Positions 20,344-29,406 of a stretch of DNA of 59,753 nucleotides are shown piece by piece. The position numbers were made by a program, and so were the translations under genes. The notes beneath the pieces were generated by a model. The model did not search any database, was not told the DNA's origin, and saw nothing but the letters and a program-made list of their open reading frames with translations. This DNA is from Corallococcus soli (GTDB lineage: Bacteria; Myxococcota; Myxococcia; Myxococcales; Myxococcaceae). How positions within the stretch are numbered: the first letter of the stretch is position 1; every line of letters begins with the position of its first letter. The stretch covers positions 1-59,753 of the forward strand of contig NZ_JAAIYO010000022.1 in the NCBI RefSeq assembly GCF_014930455.1, written 5' to 3'.

Positions 20344-20997
20344 TTAGACCTCCACCACGGCGGTGCCGGCGACGGCGAAGATCCGGTCGTTCCGGCCGCG
20401 CCGGACGTTGAGCCCACCCGTGAAGGCACTGAACGCGGGCAGGACGCCCACCCCGGGGCGCAGGTGGAAGCAGGGCAGACGCAGCCGGTTGCCTCCTCCA
20501 CCCAACCTCACCATCGGATGAAGGTGCCCGGCCCACACGAAGCGTCCGGTCGCGGGTTCGGGGTGGTGGGCGAAGCGGAAGGGGCCTTCGTCCAGGGCGT
20601 CCTCGCGGTCCTCCATGCCCCAGGTGGGGGGCAGGGTGCGGATGTGGCGATCGTGATTGCCCCGGATGAGGACCACGTCCAGGTGGGGGTGGGCCTCGCG
20701 CCAGGTGGTGACGCGGCGGATGACGTCCTGCGTGAGGCCCTGTCGCGAGTGGACCAGGTCCCCCACGAGCAGCAGCCGGCGGGCCCGGGTGGCGGTGAGC
20801 GCGGCGGACAGGCGCGCGAGGTCGTCGTCCAGCACGCCCAGGGGCAGGGGGATGCCGTGCTGCTGGAAGGACTCCGTCTTGCCCCAGTGCAGGTCGGCCA
20901 CCGCGAGCACGCTGGCGTCGGGCCAGTGCAGGGCCCGCTCCGGGAGCAGCTCCACGTCCGCATCACCTATGCGGGTCTGGCATCGGCCTGGGACCAT
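20344..20997 (-). CDS. pdeM: Ligase-associated metallophosphoesterase PdeM (MPE)
   Basis: 217 residues. Calcineurin-like metal motifs appear in order: ADLHWGK (Asp, His), GDLVHSR, RGNHDR, HHPEP and WAGHLHP. The opening ELLPERALHW is typical of the family. The Pseudomonas putida homologue in this cluster is a Mn-dependent single-strand DNA endonuclease. The ATG at 20997 gives a 31-bp overlap with the helicase gene. A later start would cut into the family N-terminus, so the overlap is probably real. Confidence 0.92.
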   Translation of the reverse strand: MVPGRCQTRIGDADVELLPERALHWPDASVLAVADLHWGKTESFQQHGIPLPLGVLDDDLARLSAALTATRARRLLLVGDLVHSRQGLTQDVIRRVTTWREAHPHLDVVLIRGNHDRHIRTLPPTWGMEDREDALDEGPFRFAHHPEPATGRFVWAGHLHPMVRLGGGGNRLRLPCFHLRPGVGVLPAFSAFTGGLNVRRGRNDRIFAVAGTAVVEV

Positions 20998-23534
20998 CGC
21001 TCCTTGAGGCGCTCCACGCGCTCCAGCAGGGACTCGTTGGACACGCTCGCGCTGATGCGCTCGATGACCAGCGGGAAGGCCAGCGGCGAGGGCCGGGGGA
21101 CGTGGACGCATTCGACGGGGTGCGCTGCCAGACGCTCCAGCGTGCGCGCGAGCCGCCCCTGTTCGAACTGCTGCTCCAGGACCTCGCGGCGCGCCTGGCG
21201 CAGCAGCAGGTTGTCCGGGTCGTATTTCACGAAGACGTCATAGAGGAGGGCGGCGCTGGCCTGGACCTGGCGCGTGGACTTGCGCGCTCCCGGCAGCCCC
21301 GGCATCACCAGCCCGGCCACGCGGGCGATGTCGCGGAACTGCCGCCGTGCGAGCTCGCTCAGGTTCACGCTCTCCAGGATGTCATCCACCAGCCGCTCGC
21401 GGGTGAAGAGCGCGGGGCGCAGCGCCTCTTCGAAGGGGAAGGGCGTGGGCGTGAGCAGCTCCAACCCATAGTCATTCACCGACAGGCTGAAGGTCGCCTT
21501 CTGGAGCCGCGTGAACCGCAGGGCCAGGAGCGCCGCCAGCCCTTCGTGCACCAGCCGTCCCTCGAAGGGGTAGAGGAACAGGTGGTGACCGTCGCGCGTG
21601 CGGCACGTCTCCGCCAGACAGCCCTCGTCCGAGGGGATGCGCGACAGGCGGGCCTGCGCGTCGAGGATGGGCCAGGCGGCGGCGATCTCATCCCGGGTGA
21701 CGTCGCCCTGGCGCGCGGCCTCCAGCGTGCGGCGCATCGCGGACGCGAGCGACGTGGAGAGCGGCAGGCGGCTGCCTCCCCAGCGCGGCGTCTGGGTGGC
21801 CTTGGCCTTCGCCGGCTTCACGTACGCGGTCATGTCCTTGAAGCGGCTGAACTCCAGGCGGCGTCCCGCGAACAGGAACGTGTCCCCGGGCTTCAGGCGG
21901 CTGACGTAGGACTCCTCCACCGTGCCCAGCTTGCCCCCGCTCCAGTAGCGCAGTTGCACGGACGCATCCGAGCTGATGGTGCCGATGTTGAGCCGGTGCA
22001 GCCGGGCGAGGCGCGCGTCGGGGACGCGGAAGCGGCCCTCCACCTCCACCACGCGGCGGAACTCCGGGTAGGCGCGCAGGGTGGGGCCTCCCTCGCGCAC
22101 CAGGGCCAGCGTCCATTCGAACTCCTCGTCGGTGAGCGACGCGTAGCTCGTGGCGGTGCGGACCTCCTCCCTCAGCGCCTCGCGGGTGAAGCCTCCTCCC
22201 AGGGCGCACGTCACCAGGTGCTGCGCGAGGACGTCCAGCGGCTTGGACAGCGGCGCGCGCGGCTCCACTTCGCGGCGCGCGATGGCGTCCCTGGCGGCGG
22301 CCATCTCCACCAGCTCCAGCGCGTGCGTGGGGACGAAGAGGATGCGGCAGGTGGCGCCGGGCCGGTGCGCGCTGCGGCCCGCTCGCTGGAGGGTGCGGCC
22401 GATGCCCTTGGGACTGCCTATCTGGATGACGCGCTCCACCGGACCGAAGTCCACGCCCAGGTCCAGCGAGGACGTGCACACGACGAGGCGCAGGCTTCCT
22501 TCCTTGAGGCCCGCCTCCACCCGCTCGCGCTCCTCCCGGTCGATGGAGCCGTGGTGCAACGCGAGCAGGTGGGCCCATTCAGGGCGCAGGTAGCGCAGGC
22601 CTTCGTACCAGCGCTCCGCCTGGGAGCGCGTGTTGGTGAAGAGCAGCGTGGACTGCGTGGGGTCCAGCCAGTCCGCCACGCGCGGGAGCATGGTGAAGCC
22701 CAGGTGCCCCGCCCATGGGAAGGTGTCCACCTTCTCCGGGACCAGCGTCTCCACGTCCACCGGGCGCTGGAGGTCCGCGCTCACCAGGGTGGGCGTGCGC
22801 GCCGTGCCCACGACGGCGCGCGCGGCCTCGTCCAGGTTGGCGAGCGTGGCGGACAGCGCCCAGATGCGCACGTCCGGGGCGAAGTGGCGCAGGCGGGCCA
22901 GGGCCAGCTCCACCTGTGTGCCGCGCTTGGAGGCGAGCAGTTCGTGCCACTCGTCCACGATGATGGCGCGCAGCGAGGCGAAGTGCTCCGCCGCGTGCTC
23001 CTGGGCGATGAGCAGCGACAGGGACTCCGGCGTGGTGATGAGCACCTGCGGCAGGCGTTCTCGCTGACGCTGCTTCACGGACGCGGACGTGTCTCCCGTG
23101 CGGCTCTCCACGTCCAGGTCCACGTCCAGCGCCATGAGCGGTTCACGCAGGGCCTGCTCGATGTCGCGCGACACCGCCCGCAGCGGCGTGAGGTAGAGGA
23201 CCTGGAGGCCCTTCTGGTCGCGCTCCGCCACGTCCGCCAGCGGGGCCAGGTAGGCGGCGTACGTCTTGCCCGCGCCGGTGGGGACGTGGATGAGGCCGCT
23301 GTCGCCTCGCGCGTACGCGGCCCACGCTTCTTCCTGGAAGGCGTAGGGCGTCCAGCCCTTCGCCGCGAACCAATGCCGCAGGCGTTTCATGGGCGGACCC
23401 TGGAACGGAGAGGGGGCCCGGGGCGCGGTGCGCTTCTTCGCCCGGCTTCGCGGCGCGGTGGGCGTGTCGGTCTGTTTCTCCGGTGCGAGCTTGCCGCGCA
23501 TGCGGTTGCGGCGCGGCCTGCTAGTGGGCGGCAT
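20967..23534 (-). CDS. Ligase-associated Lhr-type DEXH-box DNA helicase
   Basis: 855 residues from the ATG at 23534, overlapping the ligase stop by 14 bp. Starts at 23501 or at the Met before KRLRHWF are alternatives, because the first 45 residues are a basic, disordered-looking tail. Walker A is PTGAGKT (85-91), Walker B DEWH (194-197), motif III SAT (about 233) and motif VI QRAGRSAHRPG. The rest matches Lhr-Core winged-helix and C-terminal domains, ending near RWSQADARPA. It is an ATP-dependent 3'-5' translocase/helicase in characterised relatives, acting with the ligase, phosphoesterase and exonuclease encoded alongside. Confidence 0.93.
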   Translation of the reverse strand: MPPTSRPRRNRMRGKLAPEKQTDTPTAPRSRAKKRTAPRAPSPFQGPPMKRLRHWFAAKGWTPYAFQEEAWAAYARGDSGLIHVPTGAGKTYAAYLAPLADVAERDQKGLQVLYLTPLRAVSRDIEQALREPLMALDVDLDVESRTGDTSASVKQRQRERLPQVLITTPESLSLLIAQEHAAEHFASLRAIIVDEWHELLASKRGTQVELALARLRHFAPDVRIWALSATLANLDEAARAVVGTARTPTLVSADLQRPVDVETLVPEKVDTFPWAGHLGFTMLPRVADWLDPTQSTLLFTNTRSQAERWYEGLRYLRPEWAHLLALHHGSIDREERERVEAGLKEGSLRLVVCTSSLDLGVDFGPVERVIQIGSPKGIGRTLQRAGRSAHRPGATCRILFVPTHALELVEMAAARDAIARREVEPRAPLSKPLDVLAQHLVTCALGGGFTREALREEVRTATSYASLTDEEFEWTLALVREGGPTLRAYPEFRRVVEVEGRFRVPDARLARLHRLNIGTISSDASVQLRYWSGGKLGTVEESYVSRLKPGDTFLFAGRRLEFSRFKDMTAYVKPAKAKATQTPRWGGSRLPLSTSLASAMRRTLEAARQGDVTRDEIAAAWPILDAQARLSRIPSDEGCLAETCRTRDGHHLFLYPFEGRLVHEGLAALLALRFTRLQKATFSLSVNDYGLELLTPTPFPFEEALRPALFTRERLVDDILESVNLSELARRQFRDIARVAGLVMPGLPGARKSTRQVQASAALLYDVFVKYDPDNLLLRQARREVLEQQFEQGRLARTLERLAAHPVECVHVPRPSPLAFPLVIERISASVSNESLLERVERLKERWSQADARPA

Positions 23535-25119
23535 GAAGCAGCCCCTTCAGCGCGTCGAGCGTGTCCGCGTCCCGGGCCGTCTTGTCCGCGCGCCAGCGGG
23601 CGATGCGTGGAAAGCGCAGGGCGATGCCCGACTTGTGTCGCGGCGACGGGGCGATGGCCTCGAAGTGCAGCTCGAACACCTGCTCCGGATCCACCGAGCG
23701 CACGGGGCCGAACTTCTCCCGCGTGTGGGCGCGGATCCACCGGTCCAACCGGCCAATCTCCTCGTCGGTGAGCCCCGAGTACGCCTTCGTCACCGGCAGC
23801 AGGTCCTCGCCGTTCCAGACCGCGAAGGTGTAGTCCGTGTACAGCGACGAGCGCCGACCGTGCCCGGGGTGCGCGTAGAGCAGCACCGCGTCCACCGTGT
23901 ACGGGTCGATCTTCCACTTCCACCAGTCGCCGCGCTTGCGCCCCGTCTGGTACGCGGAGTCCAGGCGCTTGAGCATCAGCCCCTCCACGTTGCGCGTTCG
24001 GGACTCCTTGCGCAGCTCGGCCAGGGCCTCCCACGAGGGCGCCGTCACGGACGGGGAGATGGGGAAGCGGGGATGGTTTGCGAGCAGGGCTTCCAGCCTC
24101 GCGCGGCGCTCGCGCAGGGGCAGGCCGCGCACGTCCTTGCCGTCCTGTTCCAACAGGTCGTAGACGACGAACGCGGCGGGGGCCTCCGCCAGCACCTTGG
24201 GCGTGAGCTTCTGCCGGCCAATGCGACGCTGGAGCCGGGCGAAGGGCAGGGGCACGCCGTCCTCGTAGGCCATCACCTCGCCGTCGAGCACCGTGCCCTC
24301 GGGCAGGGCGCGGGAGGCTTCGGTGATTTCAGGAAAGCGTTCGGTGAGGAGCTCCTCGCCGCGACTCCAGAGGAACACCTCGCCCTGGCGGCGGATGAGC
24401 TGGCCCCGGATGCCGTCCCACTTCCACTCGACGAGCCAGTCCCCCAACTCGCCCAGCGACTCCGCCGGCTGCTCCAGCGGCGAGGCGAGGTAGTACGGAT
24501 ACGGGCGCGACACGTGTCCGTCCGTCACGTCCGGGGCCACGAGCTGGGCGAAGAACTCCGGCGTGGGCTTCCACGTCCCCATCAGCCGGTGCGCCACGCT
24601 GGGCGCGGGCAGCCCCGTCACCTGCGCGATGGCGCGCACCACCAGCGTGTTGGACACGCCCACGCGCAGCTCGCCGGTGAGCATCTTGTTGAGGAGGAAA
24701 AGCTCGCGGCGCGGCATGGACCTCCACCACCCCACCACGCGCTCGCGCTGCTCCGAGGCCTCCAGGCCGCGCAGGGGCAGCAGGCGCTCCTCAATCCAGG
24801 TGGAGAGGGGAAGCTCCTCGGCGTGCTCGGGCGGCAGGTTCGCCCCGTCGAGCAGCAGCGCGATGACCTCCGCCAGGTCCCCCACCGAGGCGTAGACCTC
24901 AGCGAAGAGCCAGTCCGGGATGCCGGTCAGCTCCTGCGTCCAGCCCACCAGCAGCTTCGAGGTCAGGAGCCGCTTGAGCTTCTGGCCCGTGAGGAAGAAC
25001 AGGCCCCACGCCGCGTCCTCGGGTGGCGTTTCGCGGAAGTAGTGCGCCATCGCATCCACCTTCGCGTTGGTGGACGTCGTCTGGTCGAGCGTGTCGTACA
25101 GGTCCGCCAGTCGGCGCAC
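23521..25119 (-). CDS. ATP-dependent DNA ligase of the repair cluster
   Basis: 532 residues. An N-terminal helical DNA-binding domain (about 1-200) precedes the nucleotidyltransferase domain. Motif I is EWKWDGIRGQ with the adenylated Lys233. Later motifs are SRGEELLTERFPE, LDGEVMAYE, EGLMLKRLDSAY and WWKWKIDPYT. The C-terminal OB domain ends near LKGLLHAAH. It is full length for this bacterial ATP-ligase group, distinct from NAD-dependent LigA. It starts 3 bp after the exonuclease gene and overlaps the helicase. Role: sealing nicks in the cluster's repair pathway. Confidence 0.94.
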   Translation of the reverse strand: MRRLADLYDTLDQTTSTNAKVDAMAHYFRETPPEDAAWGLFFLTGQKLKRLLTSKLLVGWTQELTGIPDWLFAEVYASVGDLAEVIALLLDGANLPPEHAEELPLSTWIEERLLPLRGLEASEQRERVVGWWRSMPRRELFLLNKMLTGELRVGVSNTLVVRAIAQVTGLPAPSVAHRLMGTWKPTPEFFAQLVAPDVTDGHVSRPYPYYLASPLEQPAESLGELGDWLVEWKWDGIRGQLIRRQGEVFLWSRGEELLTERFPEITEASRALPEGTVLDGEVMAYEDGVPLPFARLQRRIGRQKLTPKVLAEAPAAFVVYDLLEQDGKDVRGLPLRERRARLEALLANHPRFPISPSVTAPSWEALAELRKESRTRNVEGLMLKRLDSAYQTGRKRGDWWKWKIDPYTVDAVLLYAHPGHGRRSSLYTDYTFAVWNGEDLLPVTKAYSGLTDEEIGRLDRWIRAHTREKFGPVRSVDPEQVFELHFEAIAPSPRHKSGIALRFPRIARWRADKTARDADTLDALKGLLHAAH

Positions 25120-25122
25120 GCG

Positions 25123-26145
25123 TCAGTCCTCCGCTTCGCCCTCGAAGGGCGTGGCGAGCGGCCAGGCATCCACGCCGCGCTCGCGCAGGTAGTGCGACAG
25201 GGAATCCGTCTGGCCGTGGGTGACGAGCACCTTCTCCGCCTGCGTGTCCGCCACCGTGCGCAGCAGGTCCGGCCAGTCCGCGTGGTCCGACAGCACGAAG
25301 CCCCGGTCGAAGCCCCGCCGCCGCCGGTTGCCCCGCACGCGCATCCACCCGGACGCGAACGCGGTCTCCGCCTCACCGAAGCGGCGCATCCAGGTGGAGC
25401 CGCCCGCGCTCGGGGGGGCCAGCACCAGCGCGCCCGCGAACGACGTGCCCTTCTCCGTTTCCGACACCAGCTGCGTGGGCAGCATCTCCACGCCCGCCTC
25501 CCGGTACGCGGTGACGAGCCCGTTGACCGCGCCATGCACGTAGGCCGGCCGGTCCGTCAGCTTCCCCAGCTCCGCCAGCAGCCGCTGGGCCTTGCCCAGC
25601 GCGTAGCAGAAGAGCACCGCGGAGCGCCCCGCCGCGCGGTTCGCGTCCCACCAGCGCAGGATGTCCTCCGCCACGAGGCGCGGATCATCCCAACGGTAGA
25701 TGGGCAGGCCGAACGTCGCCTCGGTGATGAAGGTGTGGCAGCGCACCACCTCGAAGGGCGCACACGTTGGATCCGGCGTGCGCTTGTAGTCGCCGGACAC
25801 GACCCACACCTCGCCCTGGTGCTCGATGCGGATCTGCGCGCTGCCCAGGACGTGGCCCGCCGGATGGAAGCTCACGGTGGTGTCGCCCACGGTCAGCTTC
25901 TCGCCGTACTCCAGCGTGTCGATGACGGAGTCCGCGCCCAGCCGCCGCTGCAACAGGCCCAGTCCGGCGCGGGCCGCCAGGTAGCGCTGGCTGCCGCTGC
26001 GGGCGTGGTCGCCGTGCGCGTGCGTGACGAGCGCCCGCTCCACCGGACGCCAGGGGTCGATGTAGAAGTTCCCCGCCCGGCAGTACAGGCCCTGGGGCGT
26101 CACGGAGACCAGCGGCGGTCGGTCCTGGAAGGAGGCGGAGCCCAC
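25123..26145 (-). CDS. Ligase-associated DNA exonuclease (beta-CASP fold)
   Basis: 340 residues. A metallo-beta-lactamase signature, THAHGDHAR, lies near residue 39, with further ligands in HPAGHVLGSA and SDHADW. The beta-CASP layout resembles SNM1/Pso2-type nucleases; the TEATFGLPIYRW segment is typical of the ligase-associated clade. It is the first gene of the repair cluster and starts with ATG GGC 203 bp from a divergent gene, so the cluster promoter should lie in that gap. The function is a DNA 5'-end nuclease by family. Confidence 0.92.
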   Translation of the reverse strand: MGSASFQDRPPLVSVTPQGLYCRAGNFYIDPWRPVERALVTHAHGDHARSGSQRYLAARAGLGLLQRRLGADSVIDTLEYGEKLTVGDTTVSFHPAGHVLGSAQIRIEHQGEVWVVSGDYKRTPDPTCAPFEVVRCHTFITEATFGLPIYRWDDPRLVAEDILRWWDANRAAGRSAVLFCYALGKAQRLLAELGKLTDRPAYVHGAVNGLVTAYREAGVEMLPTQLVSETEKGTSFAGALVLAPPSAGGSTWMRRFGEAETAFASGWMRVRGNRRRRGFDRGFVLSDHADWPDLLRTVADTQAEKVLVTHGQTDSLSHYLRERGVDAWPLATPFEGEAED

Positions 26146-26285
26146 GGTCCTCTAGAGGTAACGAGGCCTTGGAGCAGGGGCCACCCACGGAGGTGGTTCG
26201 GGTTTCGCTCCGCTGACAAGGGGGCAGGCGTGCGGCCGGGCCCCAGTTGCGGCCCAAAGGACGAAGGCAGCGACCGCAGGGCCCC

Positions 26286-26314
26286 TTGGAGGGTCGGCGG
26301 CGCCGGGGGATAAA
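26286..26314 (+). promoter_or_regulatory. Weak candidate promoter for the SH3-like protein
   Basis: TTGGAG (26286-26291) and GATAAA (26309-26314) are separated by 17 bases and end 34 bases before the ATG at 26349. Spacing is ideal; the -10 matches four of six consensus positions and the -35 only three. The surrounding 26146-26348 gap serves two divergent genes. Confidence 0.35.
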
Positions 26315-26348
26315 CCCGGGGACCCTCTTCTCGACGGACCCTCTCCCG

Positions 26349-27275
26349 ATGACGCCCGCGCTCCTGCTGTCCCTGCTCCTTGCCCAGAACGAACCGTCGC
26401 CCCTGGAGTACAGCGTGTCGAAGGTGAGCGGGGCGTCGCTGGCGCTGGAGGACTTCGAGTTCACCGCGTTCGAGAAGGGCCAGCGCCTCTACCTGGGCGT
26501 GGACGAGGCGAACCTGCGCGCGAGCGCGGCGCCGGATGGGGCCGTGCTCCAGACCCTGATGCTGGGCACGCCCGTGCGCGTGGTGGCGGCGGGGGCGCGC
26601 GCGAAGGTCGGTGAGTACGTCAACACCTGGTACCAGGTGGCGGTGGTGGACGCGAAGGCCCCGAAGGGCACGGCCCCTGTCACGGGCTGGGTCTTCGGCA
26701 ACACGCTCACCCCGTTCCGCGTCGAGGCGGACCTGGACGGCGATGGCGAGTTGGAGGTGGCCACGCTGGTGATGAGCAATGAGTTCAAGGCCCGCGTGCG
26801 CGTGCTGGAGCCGGGCGTGAAGCCGCCGCGCCGGGTGAGCAGCGTGGACGTGCCCGTGGCGTCCACCTCCTACGGCATGGGGCAGGGCGGCCCCGCGACG
26901 ATGACGCTGGTCCCCGCGAAGAAGGCGGGGATGGCGCTGCTGGTGGTGGACTCCAGGCCGGAGCGCTGCGGCGACCTCGTCACCTCGTATGTGAGCTACG
27001 CGGGGGCGGACGGGAAGAAGGGCGTGCTTGGAAAGGCGAAGCTCGCGCTGGAGCTGGGCGGGCTGATGGATCCGCCGAGCGAGAGCACCTTCGAGGTCTC
27101 CTTCCAGCCAGCCTCGAAGCGCCTCCAGGTCGCTCGGACGACTGTCGAGGACGAGGATGCGGAAGGCAATCCGCTGAAGCGCGCGGAGCGCACGTTGTAT
27201 CAGTGGCAGGACGGCGTGTTCGCGGAGGTGGGGAAGCCCGCCTCTTCGGGCGCCGTATCGGACGTGAAGCCGTAA
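26349..27275 (+). CDS. Exported SH3-like/FG-GAP-like hypothetical protein
   Basis: 308 residues from the ATG at 26349, beginning with a short signal peptide (MTPALLLSLLLAQ). Residues about 38-115 (GTPVRVVAAG, TWYQVAVVD, GWVFGNTLTPF) look like a bacterial SH3 (SH3b) domain. DLDGDGELEVATLV at about 122-135 is an FG-GAP-like, possibly calcium-binding, loop. The rest is beta-rich without a recognised family. It precedes trpE by 71 bp but has no evident link to tryptophan synthesis. The function is unknown; it is probably periplasmic or surface-exposed. Confidence 0.7.
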   Translation: MTPALLLSLLLAQNEPSPLEYSVSKVSGASLALEDFEFTAFEKGQRLYLGVDEANLRASAAPDGAVLQTLMLGTPVRVVAAGARAKVGEYVNTWYQVAVVDAKAPKGTAPVTGWVFGNTLTPFRVEADLDGDGELEVATLVMSNEFKARVRVLEPGVKPPRRVSSVDVPVASTSYGMGQGGPATMTLVPAKKAGMALLVVDSRPERCGDLVTSYVSYAGADGKKGVLGKAKLALELGGLMDPPSESTFEVSFQPASKRLQVARTTVEDEDAEGNPLKRAERTLYQWQDGVFAEVGKPASSGAVSDVKP

Positions 27276-27282
27276 TCGCAGG

Positions 27283-27318
27283 GCCCGGAAGGCCGGGCAC
27301 CCGGGCGCCCCTCCGGGT
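27283..27318 (+). promoter_or_regulatory. Two adjacent hairpins before trpE
   Basis: GCCCGG (27283-27288) pairs with CCGGGC (27293-27298), and ACCCGG (27299-27304) with CCGGGT (27313-27318). GCCCGG can instead pair with a second CCGGGC at 27301-27306, so the structures are partly exclusive. No U-run and no Trp-rich leader peptide is seen. This could be a terminator of the upstream gene or a leader structure of trpEG. Confidence 0.35.
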
Positions 27319-27346
27319 GATGGATGAGGGGCCAGGGCAATCGACC

Positions 27347-28843
27347 ATGGATGCGCAGGAGCGGAAGGCAGCCTACCGGAAGCGCGCGGAAGCAGGCCAG
27401 GCGGTGCCGGTGTCGGTGGAGTTGCCGGCGGACCTGGACACGCCGCTGTCGGCATACCTGAAGCTGGGCGGCGCGGGCCGCGGCTTCATCCTCGAGTCGT
27501 GCTACGGCGGCGAGCGCTTCGGGCGCTACAGCCACGTGGGTTCGAACCCGGCCGGCCGCGTGCGGCTGGACGCCGACGGGCTCACGTTGTGGCGGGGCGC
27601 GCATGAGGAGCGTCGCGAGGGCCGCCCCCTGGACGTGTTGCGCACCTTGTGGCGCGAGCTGGCCGTGGAGACGCTGCCGGGCGAGGCGCCCTTCCTGGGC
27701 GGGCTCGTGGGCTACCTGGGCTACAACGCCACCTCGTGGTTCGAGCCGCGCGTGCCGGACCGGCACCCGCGCGACACCGGCTTCCCGGATTCGGAGTGGC
27801 TGGTGTCCGAGGACTTCGTCACCCACGACACGCGCACCCAGACGCTCAAGGCCATCGCCATCGCCCGGCCCGCCCTGCACGGCACCGTCAAGGCGGCGAT
27901 GAAGGACGCGGAGGAGCGCGCCGAGGCCATGGCGCAGAAGCTGCGCCGTCCGCTGTCGCCGGAGGCCTACGCGGCCGTGCCCGCGCAGAAGAACGCCCCG
28001 GCGCCCGTGGCCTGCTGGGACCGCGAGGGCTACGCCGCCGCGGTGGACAAGGTGAAGGAGTACGTCCGCGCGGGGGACTGCTTCCAGGCGGTGCTCGCCC
28101 GGCGCTTCGAGGCGCAGGGCGCCATCCCCCCGCTGTCGCTCTACCGGGCGCTGCGGCGGGTGAACCCGTCGCCGTACCTGTTCATGGTGGACCTGGGCGA
28201 GGCGCGCGCGCTGGTGGGCGCTTCGCCGGAGCTGCTGGTGCAGGTGCGCGACGGCGACGTGGTGGTGCGGCCCATCGCGGGCACGCGGCGCCGGGGCGCT
28301 TCCGAGGCCGAGGACGTGGCGCTGGAGAAGGAGCTGCTCGCGGACGAGAAGGAGCGCGCCGAGCACATCATGCTGGTGGACCTGGGCCGCAACGACGTGG
28401 GCCGGGTGGCCGCGCCGGGCACCGTGCGCATCGAGGACATGATGGTCATCGAGCGCTACAGCCACGTCATGCACATCGTGTCCCAGGTGCGCGGCAAGCT
28501 GGACACCACGCGCTTCGACGCGCTGGACGCCCTGGCGAGCACCTTCCCCGCGGGCACCGTGTCAGGGGCTCCGAAGATTCGCGCCATGCAGATCATCGAC
28601 GAGCTGGAGCCCATGCGGCGCGGGCCGTATGCCGGCGCGGTGGGCTACCTGTCCTTCTGCGGCACGCTGGACGTGGCCATCGCGCTGCGCACCTTCTTCG
28701 TGGATGGCGACCGCACGATGTGGACCGCTGGCGCGGGGCTGGTGGCGGACTCGGATCCGATGAAGGAAGCGGACGAAACGGAGGCGAAGGCGGGGGCCAT
28801 GGCCGCCGCGCTGCGCCTCGCGCGTGAAGGCGGTGGGCGATGA
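27347..28843 (+). CDS. trpE: Anthranilate synthase component I
   Basis: 498 residues from the ATG at 27347; an ATG at 27320 adds nine. It converts chorismate to anthranilate with the glutaminase TrpG. The N-terminal tryptophan-binding motif is kept as ILES (Glu50-Ser51) followed by GRYSHVG, so feedback inhibition is likely. Catalytic-domain motifs are PSPYLFMVDLG, GASPELLVQV, RPIAGTRRRG, HIMLVDLGRNDVG and GTVSGAPKIRAMQIIDELE. It overlaps trpG by 4 bp. Confidence 0.96.
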   Translation: MDAQERKAAYRKRAEAGQAVPVSVELPADLDTPLSAYLKLGGAGRGFILESCYGGERFGRYSHVGSNPAGRVRLDADGLTLWRGAHEERREGRPLDVLRTLWRELAVETLPGEAPFLGGLVGYLGYNATSWFEPRVPDRHPRDTGFPDSEWLVSEDFVTHDTRTQTLKAIAIARPALHGTVKAAMKDAEERAEAMAQKLRRPLSPEAYAAVPAQKNAPAPVACWDREGYAAAVDKVKEYVRAGDCFQAVLARRFEAQGAIPPLSLYRALRRVNPSPYLFMVDLGEARALVGASPELLVQVRDGDVVVRPIAGTRRRGASEAEDVALEKELLADEKERAEHIMLVDLGRNDVGRVAAPGTVRIEDMMVIERYSHVMHIVSQVRGKLDTTRFDALDALASTFPAGTVSGAPKIRAMQIIDELEPMRRGPYAGAVGYLSFCGTLDVAIALRTFFVDGDRTMWTAGAGLVADSDPMKEADETEAKAGAMAAALRLAREGGGR

Positions 28844-29403
28844 TCCTCGTCATCGACAACTATGACTCGTTCACCTTCAACCTCGTGCAGCTGCTCTACA
28901 CGCTGGGGGCGGAGGTGAAGGTCGTGCGCAACGACGCGCTGGATGCGGCGGGCGTCGCCGCTTCGGGCGCGTCCCACCTGGTGGTGTCCCCGGGGCCGTG
29001 CACGCCGCACGAGGCCGGGGTGAGCGTGGCGGCCATCTCCCAGTCGCGCGTGCCGGTGCTGGGCGTGTGCCTGGGACACCAGTCCATTGGCGCGGCGTTC
29101 GGCGGTGACGTGGTGCGCGCGCCGGAGCCCGTGCACGGCAAGGCGGCGCACATCCGGCACGGCGGCACGGGCGTGTTCACCGGCCTGAGCCAGGGGTTCC
29201 AGGCGGCGCGCTACCACTCGCTGGTGGTGGCCGCGGAGTCGCTGCCCCAGGAGCTGGAGGCCACGGCGTGGAGCCAGGACGGACTGGTGATGGCGCTCCG
29301 GCATCGGACGCGGCCGGTGGTGGGCTTCCAGTTCCATCCGGAGAGCGTGCTGACGCCGGAGGGCCCGGCGCTGGTGCGCAACTTCCTGGAGGGCCGGCTG
29401 TAG
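28840..29403 (+). CDS. trpG: Anthranilate synthase component II (glutamine amidotransferase)
   Basis: 187 residues, class I glutaminase supplying ammonia to TrpE. The nucleophile is Cys77 in GVCLGHQSIG. The catalytic pair is His166 and Glu168 in QFHPESV. YHSLVV near 125 completes the pattern. It has no phosphoribosyltransferase fusion; trpD is a separate gene on the other strand. It might also serve aminodeoxychorismate synthesis, since I see no pabB or pabA nearby. It ends 3 bp from a convergent gene. Confidence 0.95.
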   Translation: MILVIDNYDSFTFNLVQLLYTLGAEVKVVRNDALDAAGVAASGASHLVVSPGPCTPHEAGVSVAAISQSRVPVLGVCLGHQSIGAAFGGDVVRAPEPVHGKAAHIRHGGTGVFTGLSQGFQAARYHSLVVAAESLPQELEATAWSQDGLVMALRHRTRPVVGFQFHPESVLTPEGPALVRNFLEGRL

Positions 29404-29406
29404 CGC

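Noticed and set aside
21102..26313. Two very long plus-strand open frames across the helicase, ligase and exonuclease genes
   Set aside because: Arg/Gln/His-rich shadow translations with no motifs; the minus-strand genes explain the DNA.
27538..27556. tRNA T-loop-like GGTTCGAACCC
   Set aside because: Lies inside the conserved trpE motif region; no acceptor or anticodon arms around it.
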